DNA of 64,000 nt, from contig ONDV01000001.1 of NCBI GenBank assembly GCA_900316665.1, forward strand, positions 1 to 64,000. Direction: 5' to 3'. The position numbers and the translations under genes are program-made. Of this stretch, positions 51,641-61,424 are shown in pieces. A model generated the notes under the pieces. The model did not search any database, was not told the origin of the DNA, and worked only from the letters and a program-made list of their open reading frames with translations. Positions within the stretch are counted from its first letter, which is position 1. Each line of letters starts with the position of its first letter. The stretch is from an uncultured Lachnospiraceae bacterium. GTDB taxonomy: Bacteria > Bacillota > Clostridia > Lachnospirales > Lachnospiraceae.

Positions 51641-52811
51641 TTATAGCCTCTAAATAATTCTTATACATATCTAAAACTCTCTTATCCTTATTGAAAAATA
51701 AGTACTGATTATTTAATACGCCCTTTATGCAGGATAATGAAATATTTTTTTCTTTCATCCATCTTAAGGCATCGAGTTGATAAGTTTCAGGAAGAAAATA
51801 TTGAATTCTCCTCATCGATTGCAATAATGTAATGAATTTATTATTCATTTCATCGTATGATGTAAGACCATTGATAAAAAATATATCCTCATTATATTTC
51901 AATTCATATATACTTATTCGCCGGACGGCATCAATAAGAAAGCCTGTATAAGAGTATTTATAAAATTTAGTAAGTTTTGAAGATCCGAAAAATGAATCGA
52001 AAAACGCCGGATTCTGATACGAAAGATTCTTATCAACCATTTCCTTTAATGAAGATAAAATTATATTGTAATCTTTTATTTCCTGGTAAAAGAAAATCTG
52101 ATGCGACGAATCATCTTCATTATAAACAGGTCTGCTATTTTTATCCGACAGATCATATTCCGACAATAAGATATCCCTGTATTTATTATAATTCCTAAAA
52201 TCCAGTATGACTCCATCCTCATGGAAAACCATCGGCTGAGTCATAACAGGAACGACTACACTGTAACCATGCCTTCTCATTTCAAAAGACTGTGATACAT
52301 CGTAAAAATCAAAACCATCAAACAGATCCTCTCTCCAATCAACATCATGGGATGTCGCCATAAGTAGTCCGTCGATAGCTTCCACATCATATAATTTATC
52401 ATCAGGTGAAGGAAATAAGGAGTTAACGGTTGATTTATTAAATTTTGAAAAATCAGGTGTAATGGCACCTACTCGAAATGTCTGCCACATTATTCCGGTA
52501 TAAGGCATCCGAGGAGCACCGACTATTCCAATCATTCCGATCTTTTCATCTGTATTAAAAATATACAATATATTATCAAGAAAAAACCTGTTTACAATAT
52601 ATACATCCTGATGCATATATATTTTGTATTTTGCATCAGACGACTTCATTGCCTCCTCATAACCGCTGCACATAGATTTTGCATCCGTAACAGTAATTAT
52701 ATCAGTAGAGTAACCTTCAGGAACATGAAGTAGTTTCAAATAATTAATACATTCATTTAGTTTAAGATCGTTATTAGTACATAATATAAAACAGAATTTA
52801 TGATCGTCCAT
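51633..52811 (-). CDS. Glycosyltransferase, Glyco_tranf_2_5-like
   Basis: Predicted GT-A fold transferase. The start MDDHKFCFILCTNNDLKLNE is followed by AMKSSDAKYKIYMHQDVYIVN, in which the HQD is the probable metal motif, and by GMIGIVGAPRMP and DVEAIDGLLMATSHDVDWRED, features of the family. Residues 220-392 are helical and not recognised. The ATG at 52811 has AAAGGT 7 bp upstream; a TTG at 52832 opens the frame but is not preferred. The gene is strongly AT-rich. It shares a promoter with the overlapping CgeB-like gene. Together they likely add sugars to a surface protein or polymer. Confidence 0.75.
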   Translation of the reverse strand: MDDHKFCFILCTNNDLKLNECINYLKLLHVPEGYSTDIITVTDAKSMCSGYEEAMKSSDAKYKIYMHQDVYIVNRFFLDNILYIFNTDEKIGMIGIVGAPRMPYTGIMWQTFRVGAITPDFSKFNKSTVNSLFPSPDDKLYDVEAIDGLLMATSHDVDWREDLFDGFDFYDVSQSFEMRRHGYSVVVPVMTQPMVFHEDGVILDFRNYNKYRDILLSEYDLSDKNSRPVYNEDDSSHQIFFYQEIKDYNIILSSLKEMVDKNLSYQNPAFFDSFFGSSKLTKFYKYSYTGFLIDAVRRISIYELKYNEDIFFINGLTSYDEMNNKFITLLQSMRRIQYFLPETYQLDALRWMKEKNISLSCIKGVLNNQYLFFNKDKRVLDMYKNYLEAINE

Positions 52812-52898
52812 TAGGATTACCTTTGAATTCAAGTCAACACGTTCTATCAGCGTCCTGAAAAATACAGCCTGTATTCACAGACTCATAAAGTATATCGG

Positions 52899-52926
52899 AT
52901 ATTATCGAAAAAAATATATATGACAA
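52899..52926 (-). promoter_or_regulatory. Promoter for the AT-rich glycosyltransferase pair
   Basis: TTGTCA (52926-52921), 16-bp spacer, TAATAT (52904-52899), directly after the tuf terminator. A palindrome AATACAG-G-CTGTATT-like repeat (52861-52875) lies in the leader. Confidence 0.55.
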
Positions 52927-52927
52927 G

Positions 52928-52960
52928 AAAAAAACTCCTCTCAGTTTCCTGAGAGGAGTT
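52928..52960 (-). terminator. Intrinsic terminator after tuf
   Basis: A perfect 12-bp stem AACTCCTCTCAG/CTGAGAGGAGTT with a 4-nt loop, followed leftward by seven T, 13 bp after the tuf stop. Confidence 0.95.
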
Positions 52961-52973
52961 GAAATCATAATGA

Positions 52974-54212
52974 TTACTCGATGATAGAAGCAACTCTACC
53001 TGATCCTACAGTGTGTCCACCTTCACGAATAGCGAATGTAAGACCCTGCTCCATAGCAACAGGATGGATAAGCTCGATCGTCATCTCAACGTTATCGCCG
53101 GGCATGCACATCTCAGTTCCCTCAGGAAGTGTGATGACACCAGTTACGTCAGTTGTACGGAAGTAGAACTGAGGACGGTAGTTTGATACGAAAGGAGTAT
53201 GACGTCCACCCTCTTCCTTCTTCAGTACGTAAACCTGAGCTGTGAATTTCTTGTGGCATGTAACTGTGCCGGGCTTTGCGATGACCTGACCCTTTTCGAT
53301 CTGATCACGGTCGATACCACGGAGAAGAACACCGATGTTATCACCTGCTTCAGCGAAATCAAGAGTCTTACGGAACATTTCAATACCGGTTGCGACAGAC
53401 TCTTCCTTGTCTTCACGGATACCAAGAATCTCGACAGGGTCATTGAGCTTGAGAGTACCACGCTCAACACGTCCTGTAGCAACAGTACCACGACCAGAGA
53501 TCGTGAATACATCCTCGACAGGCATAAGGAAAGGCTTGTCGTTATCACGAACAGGTTCAGGGATATATTCATCAACTGTGTTCATGAGTTCCATGATGCA
53601 GTCGCCCCAGTTCTTGTCAGGGTTCTCAGGATCAAGAGGATCACCGTTAGCAAGCTTTGCAGGAGCCTTGTCGTCCTGAAGTGCCTGGTAAGCAGATCCC
53701 TTGATAATCGGGCATCCTTCAAATCCATACTCTTCGAGCTGCTCTGTAACTTCCATCTCAACGAGCTCAAGAAGCTCAGGATCATCGATCATATCACACT
53801 TGTTAAGGAATACAACGATGTAAGGAACACCGACCTGACGTGCAAGAAGGATGTGCTCCTTTGTCTGAGCCATAACACCGTCAGTAGCTGCAACAACGAG
53901 GATAGCGCCATCCATCTGAGCAGCACCAGTGATCATGTTCTTTACATAGTCAGCGTGACCCGGGCAGTCAACGTGAGCATAGTGTCTCTTGTCTGTCTGA
54001 TACTCAACGTGTGCTGTGGAGATCGTGATTCCTCTTTCTCTCTCCTCCGGAGCCTTATCGATCTGGTCGAATGCTTCAGCAACGTTACCATCTACTCTCT
54101 CAGAGAGAACCTTGGTTATAGCTGCTGTAAGTGTTGTCTTACCATGGTCAACGTGACCTATGGTACCAATGTTGACATGCGGTTTCGTTCTGTCAAATTT
54201 AGCCTTTGCCAT
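52974..54212 (-). CDS. tuf: Elongation factor Tu
   Basis: GTPase delivering aminoacyl-tRNA to the ribosome. G-domain motifs are GHVDHGKTT (P-loop), RGITI with Thr for magnesium, [12 protein letters not shown] and NKCDM. Domains two ([16 protein letters not shown]) and three ([20 protein letters not shown]) follow. Length 412 exceeds the usual 394-400. The extra residues are a Pro/Asp/Asn-rich loop at about 185-200 ([19 protein letters not shown]), near the end of the G domain. AAGGAGGAAATATTAAAA precedes the ATG. It has its own promoter besides the str-operon transcript. Confidence 0.98.
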   Translation of the reverse strand: MAKAKFDRTKPHVNIGTIGHVDHGKTTLTAAITKVLSERVDGNVAEAFDQIDKAPEERERGITISTAHVEYQTDKRHYAHVDCPGHADYVKNMITGAAQMDGAILVVAATDGVMAQTKEHILLARQVGVPYIVVFLNKCDMIDDPELLELVEMEVTEQLEEYGFEGCPIIKGSAYQALQDDKAPAKLANGDPLDPENPDKNWGDCIMELMNTVDEYIPEPVRDNDKPFLMPVEDVFTISGRGTVATGRVERGTLKLNDPVEILGIREDKEESVATGIEMFRKTLDFAEAGDNIGVLLRGIDRDQIEKGQVIAKPGTVTCHKKFTAQVYVLKKEEGGRHTPFVSNYRPQFYFRTTDVTGVITLPEGTEMCMPGDNVEMTIELIHPVAMEQGLTFAIREGGHTVGSGRVASIIE

Positions 54213-54295
54213 TTTTAATATTTCCTCCTTAAAAGTCTGCCTTACGGCAATTCACTTTACAATCCATGTTTTGCCATAAACTCTCGCATAATGCA

Positions 54296-54324
54296 ATTAT
54301 AACGAAAAAATCAGCACTTTTCAA
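54296..54324 (-). promoter_or_regulatory. tuf promoter
   Basis: TTGAAA (54324-54319), 17-bp spacer, TATAAT (54301-54296), just after fusA. It allows tuf to be expressed above the rest of the operon. Confidence 0.75.
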
Positions 54325-54327
54325 CAA

Positions 54328-56445
54328 TTATTTCTTCTGATCGTCAATGACTTTCTGCTGTACATTCTTGGGAGCAGGCTGATACTTCTCAAAGAACATT
54401 GAGTAGTTGCCTCGACCCTGGGTCTCGGATCTGAGTGTAGTTGAATATCCGAACATCTCAGCGAGTGGTACGAAAGCCTTAACTATCTTGCCGTTTCCTA
54501 CATCATCCATTCCTTCGATCTGACCACGTCTTGCATTAAGATCTCCGATCACATCGCCCATGTATTCCTCAGGCATTGTAACTTCGACCTTCATGATCGG
54601 CTCAAGGAGAACCGGTGCAGACTTCTGCATAGCTTCCTTGAAACACATTGAACCTGCGATATGGAAAGCCATCTCGGATGAATCGACTTCATGATAAGAA
54701 CCATCATAGAGCTCGGCAGAGATACCGATCACAGGATAACCTGCAACACAGCCGGACTGCATTGCTTCCTCGATACCATCGCCGACAGCCGGTATGTATT
54801 CCTTTGGAATTGCACCACCGGAGATATTGTTGATGAAGTCGTATTCCTTTTCTCCATTCGGATCCATGGGAGTGAACCTGACTTTACAATGTCCGTACTG
54901 TCCGCGTCCGCCGGTCTGCTTGGCATATTTGTATTCCTGATCAACAGGCTTTGTGAATGTCTCCTTGTAAGCAACCTGAGGAGCTCCTACGTTTGCTTCA
55001 ACGTTGTATTCTCTCTTCAGTCTGTCAACAATGATCTCAAGATGGAGCTCACCCATTCCTGCGATAATAGTCTGTCCGGTCTCGGTATCAGTATGTGCTC
55101 TGAACGTAGGATCTTCTTCAGCAAGCTTTGCGAGAGCCTCGCCCATCTTCTGCTGATCGTTCTTTGTCTTCGGCTCGATTGCGAGCTGAATAACAGGTTC
55201 AGGGAATTCCATCGACTCAAGAATAACAGGGTGATTCTCATCGCAGATGGTATCTCCTGTGGACGAATTCTTGAATCCGACTACAGCAGCTATATCACCG
55301 GCATATACCTCATCCAACTCCTGTCTCTTATCTGCATGCATAAGAAGCAGACGGCCGACACGTTCCTTTTTATCCTTTGTGGAATTAAGCACATAAGAGC
55401 CTGACTTCATCGTTCCGGAATATACACGGATGAATGCAAGTCTTCCGACGAAAGGATCTGATATGATCTTGAAAACGAGTGCTGAGAAAGGCTCATCATC
55501 TGTAGTACGACGCTCAATAGGATTGCCTTCAAGGTCGGTACCTTCAACGTCAGGAATATCAGTAGGAGCAGGCATGTACTCGATAACACCATCGAGAAGC
55601 TTCTGTATGCCCTTGTTCTGATGTGCAGATCCGCAGAATACGGGAACTGCCTTATTGCTTACTGTACCCTTTCTCAGTGCCTTCTTCATCTCTTCGATTG
55701 AAGGCTCCTTTCCGTCAAGATACTGCATCATAAGATCGTCATCAAGATCACAGATCTTTTCAACCATCTCTGTATGCCATTTCTCAGCGGTCTCTTTTAA
55801 TTCGGGACGAATATCCTGAATAGTAATATCCTGTCCGGTCTTATCGTTATAGACATATTCCTTCATCTCGAAAAGGTCGATGATTCCTTCGAAATAATCT
55901 TCCTTTCCTATGGGATATTCTACACAGACAGGGTTCTTGCCAAGCTTTGAAACGATCTCGCTGACGGTATTTTCGAAATTTGCTCCGAGAATATCCATCT
56001 TGTTGACAAATGCCATACGCGGAACGTTATAAGTATCCGCCTGTCTCCAGACATTTTCCGACTGGGGCTCAACACCGCCCTTTGCATCAAAGACACCGAC
56101 GGCACCGTCGAGAACTCTGAGTGAACGCTCAACCTCTACTGTGAAGTCAACGTGACCCGGAGTATCGATAATATTGATACGGTGCGGAAGCGCTCCTTTT
56201 TTAGGTTTATTCTGTTCCTGCTCCGTCCAGTGGCATGTGGTAGCAGCTGATGTGATGGTAATACCACGCTCACGCTCCTGATCCATATAATCCATTGTCG
56301 AAGTACCCTCGTAGGTCTCACCGATCTTATAGTTCACACCTGTATAATACAGGATACGCTCTGTAAGAGTGGTCTTTCCTGCATCGATGTGCGCCATAAT
56401 ACCGATGTTTCTGGTACGCTCGAGGGGAAATTCTCTCTTTCCCAT
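54328..56445 (-). CDS. fusA: Elongation factor G
   Basis: GTPase that drives translocation on the ribosome. GTP-binding motifs: [42 protein letters not shown] and NKMD. Later domains include [44 protein letters not shown] (domain IV with the conserved GGRGQYG) and [16 protein letters not shown]. Length 705 is slightly longer than the usual 690-700. AGAGGAATAATAA precedes the ATG. It is 44 bp after rpsG in the str operon. Confidence 0.98.
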   Translation of the reverse strand: MGKREFPLERTRNIGIMAHIDAGKTTLTERILYYTGVNYKIGETYEGTSTMDYMDQERERGITITSAATTCHWTEQEQNKPKKGALPHRINIIDTPGHVDFTVEVERSLRVLDGAVGVFDAKGGVEPQSENVWRQADTYNVPRMAFVNKMDILGANFENTVSEIVSKLGKNPVCVEYPIGKEDYFEGIIDLFEMKEYVYNDKTGQDITIQDIRPELKETAEKWHTEMVEKICDLDDDLMMQYLDGKEPSIEEMKKALRKGTVSNKAVPVFCGSAHQNKGIQKLLDGVIEYMPAPTDIPDVEGTDLEGNPIERRTTDDEPFSALVFKIISDPFVGRLAFIRVYSGTMKSGSYVLNSTKDKKERVGRLLLMHADKRQELDEVYAGDIAAVVGFKNSSTGDTICDENHPVILESMEFPEPVIQLAIEPKTKNDQQKMGEALAKLAEEDPTFRAHTDTETGQTIIAGMGELHLEIIVDRLKREYNVEANVGAPQVAYKETFTKPVDQEYKYAKQTGGRGQYGHCKVRFTPMDPNGEKEYDFINNISGGAIPKEYIPAVGDGIEEAMQSGCVAGYPVIGISAELYDGSYHEVDSSEMAFHIAGSMCFKEAMQKSAPVLLEPIMKVEVTMPEEYMGDVIGDLNARRGQIEGMDDVGNGKIVKAFVPLAEMFGYSTTLRSETQGRGNYSMFFEKYQPAPKNVQQKVIDDQKK

Positions 56446-56489
56446 TTATTATTCCTCTATTTTTACTCTGCTGTCACTATGCTGCTAAA

Positions 56490-57008
<519 letters not shown>

Positions 57009-57092
57009 TCAGATGTGTTCGTGCGAATATATCTTCCTGAGTGAAAAATAAATCAACACCAAACCATATAACTTTGCGAATCATGACATGAA

Positions 57093-57512
57093 TTACTTTG
57101 AAGCCTTCGGTTTCTTCACGCCATACTTGGAACGAGCCTGCTTCCTGTCAGCGACACCTGCGGTATCAAGCGTACCGCGAATAATGTGATAACGGGTACC
57201 GGGAAGATCCTTTACACGTCCTCCACGGATCATCACAACGCTGTGCTCCTGAAGATTGTGTCCTTCGCCGGGGATATACGAGGTTACCTCGATACCATTC
57301 GACAGACGGACTCTCGCGATCTTGCGGAGTGCGGAGTTAGGCTTCTTAGGGGTTGCAGTCTTTACTGCTGTGCAGACACCGCGCTTCTGCGGAGAATTTG
57401 TCTCGATGGGACGCTTTGTGAGTGAATTGAATCCGCTCAGAAGTGCCGGGGACTTTGATTTCTTCGTTGATGTCTGTCTGCCCTTTCTTACTAACTGGTT
57501 GAATGTTGGCAT
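57093..57512 (-). CDS. rpsL: Ribosomal protein S12
   Basis: Decoding-centre protein of the small subunit, and the classical streptomycin-resistance locus. The ATG at 57512 gives [12 protein letters not shown] and has CAGGAGGTGAAAATA upstream. Signature segments are [18 protein letters not shown] and [20 protein letters not shown], with the Lys of TPKKPNSA (Lys42-type) and of GRVKDLPG (Lys87-type) unchanged, so streptomycin sensitivity would be expected. Length 139 is normal. First gene of the str operon after the rpoC terminator. Confidence 0.98.
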   Translation of the reverse strand: MPTFNQLVRKGRQTSTKKSKSPALLSGFNSLTKRPIETNSPQKRGVCTAVKTATPKKPNSALRKIARVRLSNGIEVTSYIPGEGHNLQEHSVVMIRGGRVKDLPGTRYHIIRGTLDTAGVADRKQARSKYGVKKPKASK

Positions 57513-57589
57513 TATTTTCACCTCCTGTGGTCATTCTATGCCAAATACTACTGCTATCGGCTTTATGCCGATTTTTGACACGCTAGATT

Positions 57590-57619
57590 ATTATACAAGC
57601 CATGTATACTCTTTGTCAA
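57590..57619 (-). promoter_or_regulatory. str operon promoter
   Basis: Perfect TTGACA (57619-57614) and TATAAT (57595-57590) with an 18-bp spacer. It starts only 2 bp after the T-run of the rpoBC terminator and drives rpsL-rpsG-fusA-tuf. Confidence 0.85.
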
Positions 57620-57621
57620 GT

Positions 57622-57649
57622 AAAAAACCGGACAGCTTACGCTGTCCGG
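57622..57649 (-). terminator. Intrinsic terminator after rpoC
   Basis: CCGGACAGC pairs with GCTGTCCGG around a 4-nt loop, followed by TTTTTTA leftward, about 48 bp after the rpoC stop. Confidence 0.95.
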
Positions 57650-57696
57650 CATAATTCCAAATAAACCGTCAAATCCTGGAGAAGTTCTCCATCAGC

Positions 57697-60600
57697 TTAC
57701 TCTTCATCGTCACTTCCATTATCGATGTCAGAAGAATCGATGACTTCATCATCATCAGACTTTTCATCGTTTCGATCCAGCCTTGCCGCTTCTCTTGCGG
57801 CACGGCGCGCAGCCTCTTCTTCAGCAGCCTTCAGCTTCTTTCTCATTGCTTCGGCATAATCAGTAGAAAGACCGATTTTTCTGTAACGCTTCATTCCGGT
57901 TCCTGCAGGAATCAACTGACCGATAATGACATTTTCCTTGAGTCCGACAAGGTGATCTTCCTTGCCCTTGATCGCGGCATCGGTAAGTACCTTTGTTGTC
58001 TCCTGGAAGGATGCGGCCGACATCCATGACTCAGTTGCCAGGCTGGCCTTTGTAATTCCAAGAAGCTCTCTTTCTCCTTCAGCCGGTTCTTTGCCCTCAT
58101 TGATAAGCTGCTTATTCATATTATCAAAATCAAGCCAGTCAACAAGCGAACCCGGAAGCAGATTTGAATCGCCCTGCTTTTCGATACGCACCCTCTTCAG
58201 CATCTGATGAATGACGACCTCTATATGCTTATCGTTGATATCAACACCCTGGAGTCTGTATACTCTTAAGACTTCACGAAGCAGATAATCCTGAACAGCC
58301 TTAAGACCCTTGACCTTCAGAAGATCATGCGGGTTCACAGAACCTTCGGTAAGCGGATCGCCAGCCTTAAGTTCCTGTCCGTCAGCTATCTTTATGTGAG
58401 ATCCGAAAGGAATCAAATACTTCTTGCTCTCTCCGGTCTCAGGATTTGTAACAGTAGCTTCCTTTGCACGGCCTTTGTCAGTGATCCTGACGGTACCGTC
58501 GATCTCTGTAATGAGAGCAAGTCCCTTAGGACGTCTTGCCTCAAAAAGTTCCTCGACACGGGGAAGACCCTGTGTGATATCAGAACCGGCGACACCACCT
58601 GTATGGAAGGTTCTCATTGTAAGCTGGGTACCGGGCTCACCGATAGACTGAGCTGCGATGATACCGATTGCCTCACCTACCTGAACAGGCTGACCTGTAG
58701 CAAGGTTCATGCCGTAGCACTTCGCGCATACACCGTCCTTGCAGCGGCAGGTCAGGATAGTACGGATCTTTACTTTTTTGATCTTTTCGCCATTTTCATC
58801 CACACCTTCGTTGACCACACGCTTAGCGCGGGCTCTGGTGATCATATGATTTTTCTTGACGATGAGATCGCCTTTGCCGTCGAAGATATCGTTGCATGAG
58901 AAACGGCCTGTAATTCTCTCCTCAAGAGACTCAATTACTTCATCGCCGTCCGTAAAGGCTTCAACCCACATTCCGGGAATTTCCTCGTCAGGCTCTATGC
59001 AGTCAGTTGTCCTGATTATCAGTTCCTGAGAGACATCCACAAGTCGACGTGTAAGATAACCTGAGTTCGCGGTACGAAGAGCTGTATCGGAAAGTCCTTT
59101 TCTTGCTCCGTGAGCAGACATGAAATATTCGAGTACGTCAAGACCTTCACGGAAATTCGACTTGATCGGGAGCTCGATGGTACGTCCTGTTGTATCAGCC
59201 ATGAGTCCGCGCATACCGGCAAGCTGCTTGATCTGCTTATCGGAACCACGGGCTCCGGAATCAGCCATCATGAATACGTTATTGTATTTATCAAGACCAT
59301 TCAGAAGATCCTTTGTGAGCTTGTCATCAGTCTTCTTCCATGTATCAATAACTTCCTTATAACGACCTTCCTCCGTCAGCTGACCTCTCTTATATCTCTT
59401 TGTGATCTCAGCAACAGTCTTTTCAGCCTTATCAAGAAGTTCCTTCTTCGTAGCCGGCACGGTCATATCTGCGACAGATACAGTCATTGCAGAAATCGTT
59501 GAATACTTGTAACCAATTGCCTTCACATCATCAAGCACTTCCGCCGTCTTTGTAGCTCCGTGCAGATTGATGACATGTTCCAGTATATCCTTCAGATTCT
59601 TCTTCTTTACAAGAAAGTCAATCTCCAGCTTAAGAGCATTTTCAGGATCAGATCTGTCAACATAACCCAGATCCTGAGGAATGATCTCGTTAAATAAAAG
59701 TCTGCCGAGTGAAGTATCGATCATTCCGGAGATTTCCGTCCCATCAGCCATGCGAGCCTTGCGGCGGCATTTGATCTTTGTCTGAAGAGTGATCTGATGG
59801 TTGACATATGCCATTATTGCTTCATTAATATCCTTGAAGCATCTTCCCTCTCCCGGCTCTCCGTCACGGATCTGAGTCAGGTAATAAATACCCAGAACCA
59901 TATCCTGCGAAGGAACAGCCACGACACCGCCGTCGGACGGCTTTAAGAGGTTATTCGGAGACAGAAGCATGAAACGGCATTCTGCCTGAGCTTCCTGAGT
60001 AAGAGGAAGGTGAACGGCCATCTGGTCTCCATCGAAATCGGCGTTGAACGCCATACAGGAGAGAGGATGAAGTCTTATTGCCTTTCCTTCTACAAGGATG
60101 GGCTCAAACGCCTGTATTCCCAGACGGTGAAGGGTAGGCGCACGGTTAAGCATTACGGGATGCTCTTTGATCACGTCCTCGAGCACATCCCATACTGCAG
60201 GATCGACCCTCTCAACCATCTTCTTTGCGCCCTTGATATTATGAGCAGTTCCGTCTTCTACAAGTTCCTTCATTACAAAAGGTTTGAATAATTCGAGAGC
60301 CATTTCCTTAGGCAGACCGCACTGATAAATCTTCAGCGAAGGACCTACGGCGATAACGGAACGTCCCGAATAGTCTACTCGTTTTCCAAGCAGATTCTGT
60401 CTGAAACGGCCTGACTTGCCCTTGAGCATGTCCGAAAGAGACTTAAGCGGTCTGTTTCCGGGTCCCACTACAGGTCTGCCCCTCCTGCCGTTATCTATAA
60501 GCGCATCAACAGCTTCCTGAAGCATACGCTTCTCATTTCTGACAATTATGTCGGGGGCTTCCAGTTCCAGAAGCTTTCTGAGACGATTGTTTCTGTTTAT

Positions 60601-61407
60601 TATTCTTCTGTATAGATCATTAAGATCAGATGTGGCAAATCTGCCTCCATCCAGCTGAACCATGGGGCGAAGATCCGGAGGGATGACAGGAATTACAGTA
60701 AGTATCATCCATTCAGGTCTGTTGCCGGACTTTCTGAACGCATCCACGACATCCAGTCTCTTTACGATCCTGGCTCTCTTCTGTCCGTTAGCATCCTTAA
60801 GCTCAGCGGTCAGTTCTTCCGCTTCCTTATCTAGATCAATATTCTGGAGAAGCTCCTGGATAGATTCAGCTCCCATTCCTGCACGGAAATGATCGCCATA
60901 CTTGTCTCTGGCATCGCTGTATTCTGCCTCGGACAAAACCTGCTTATAGGTAAAAGGCGTATCGCCCGGATCAAGAACTATATATGCCGCGAAATAAAGC
61001 ACACGCTCCAGAACACGCGGGGATATGTCAAGTATCAGACCCATGCGGCTTGGAATGCCTTTAAAATACCATATATGCGATACCGGAGCTGCGAGTTCGA
61101 TATGACCCATACGCTCACGACGGACTGAAGCCTTTGTCACTTCAACGCCACATCGTTCACAGACCACACCCTTGTAACGGATCTTCTTGTATTTTCCGCA
61201 GTGACATTCCCAGTCTTTTGTAGGTCCGAATATCTTCTCGCAGAAGAGTCCGTCTTTCTCAGGCTTCAATGTACGGTAATTGATGGTCTCCGGCTTCTTT
61301 ACTTCGCCATATGACCATTCACGGATTTTCTCAGGTGAAGCGAGCCCAATCCTGATAGAATCAAAGGAAACTGCTTCCTTTATGTCATTGTTCTTCATAT
61401 CTGGCAT
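57697..61407 (-). CDS. rpoC: RNA polymerase beta' subunit
   Basis: Catalytic subunit of RNA polymerase. The N-terminal zinc site [20 protein letters not shown], the catalytic [12 protein letters not shown], the trigger-loop region [23 protein letters not shown] and the second zinc site [13 protein letters not shown] are all present, followed by [28 protein letters not shown]. The C-terminus is acidic and Ser/Asp-rich ([24 protein letters not shown]). The ATG at 61407 has AAGGAG 8 bp upstream; a GTG overlapping the rpoB stop (GTGA) is the other possibility. 1236 residues is typical of Firmicutes. Confidence 0.98.
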   Translation of the reverse strand: MPDMKNNDIKEAVSFDSIRIGLASPEKIREWSYGEVKKPETINYRTLKPEKDGLFCEKIFGPTKDWECHCGKYKKIRYKGVVCERCGVEVTKASVRRERMGHIELAAPVSHIWYFKGIPSRMGLILDISPRVLERVLYFAAYIVLDPGDTPFTYKQVLSEAEYSDARDKYGDHFRAGMGAESIQELLQNIDLDKEAEELTAELKDANGQKRARIVKRLDVVDAFRKSGNRPEWMILTVIPVIPPDLRPMVQLDGGRFATSDLNDLYRRIINRNNRLRKLLELEAPDIIVRNEKRMLQEAVDALIDNGRRGRPVVGPGNRPLKSLSDMLKGKSGRFRQNLLGKRVDYSGRSVIAVGPSLKIYQCGLPKEMALELFKPFVMKELVEDGTAHNIKGAKKMVERVDPAVWDVLEDVIKEHPVMLNRAPTLHRLGIQAFEPILVEGKAIRLHPLSCMAFNADFDGDQMAVHLPLTQEAQAECRFMLLSPNNLLKPSDGGVVAVPSQDMVLGIYYLTQIRDGEPGEGRCFKDINEAIMAYVNHQITLQTKIKCRRKARMADGTEISGMIDTSLGRLLFNEIIPQDLGYVDRSDPENALKLEIDFLVKKKNLKDILEHVINLHGATKTAEVLDDVKAIGYKYSTISAMTVSVADMTVPATKKELLDKAEKTVAEITKRYKRGQLTEEGRYKEVIDTWKKTDDKLTKDLLNGLDKYNNVFMMADSGARGSDKQIKQLAGMRGLMADTTGRTIELPIKSNFREGLDVLEYFMSAHGARKGLSDTALRTANSGYLTRRLVDVSQELIIRTTDCIEPDEEIPGMWVEAFTDGDEVIESLEERITGRFSCNDIFDGKGDLIVKKNHMITRARAKRVVNEGVDENGEKIKKVKIRTILTCRCKDGVCAKCYGMNLATGQPVQVGEAIGIIAAQSIGEPGTQLTMRTFHTGGVAGSDITQGLPRVEELFEARRPKGLALITEIDGTVRITDKGRAKEATVTNPETGESKKYLIPFGSHIKIADGQELKAGDPLTEGSVNPHDLLKVKGLKAVQDYLLREVLRVYRLQGVDINDKHIEVVIHQMLKRVRIEKQGDSNLLPGSLVDWLDFDNMNKQLINEGKEPAEGERELLGITKASLATESWMSAASFQETTKVLTDAAIKGKEDHLVGLKENVIIGQLIPAGTGMKRYRKIGLSTDYAEAMRKKLKAAEEEAARRAAREAARLDRNDEKSDDDEVIDSSDIDNGSDDEE

Positions 61408-61424
61408 CAGTGAAACTCCTTCCG

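Noticed and set aside
53199-54218. Long open frame on the plus strand opposite tuf (about 339 codons)
   Set aside because: It mirrors the highly biased codon use of tuf, has no ribosome site and the product resembles nothing.
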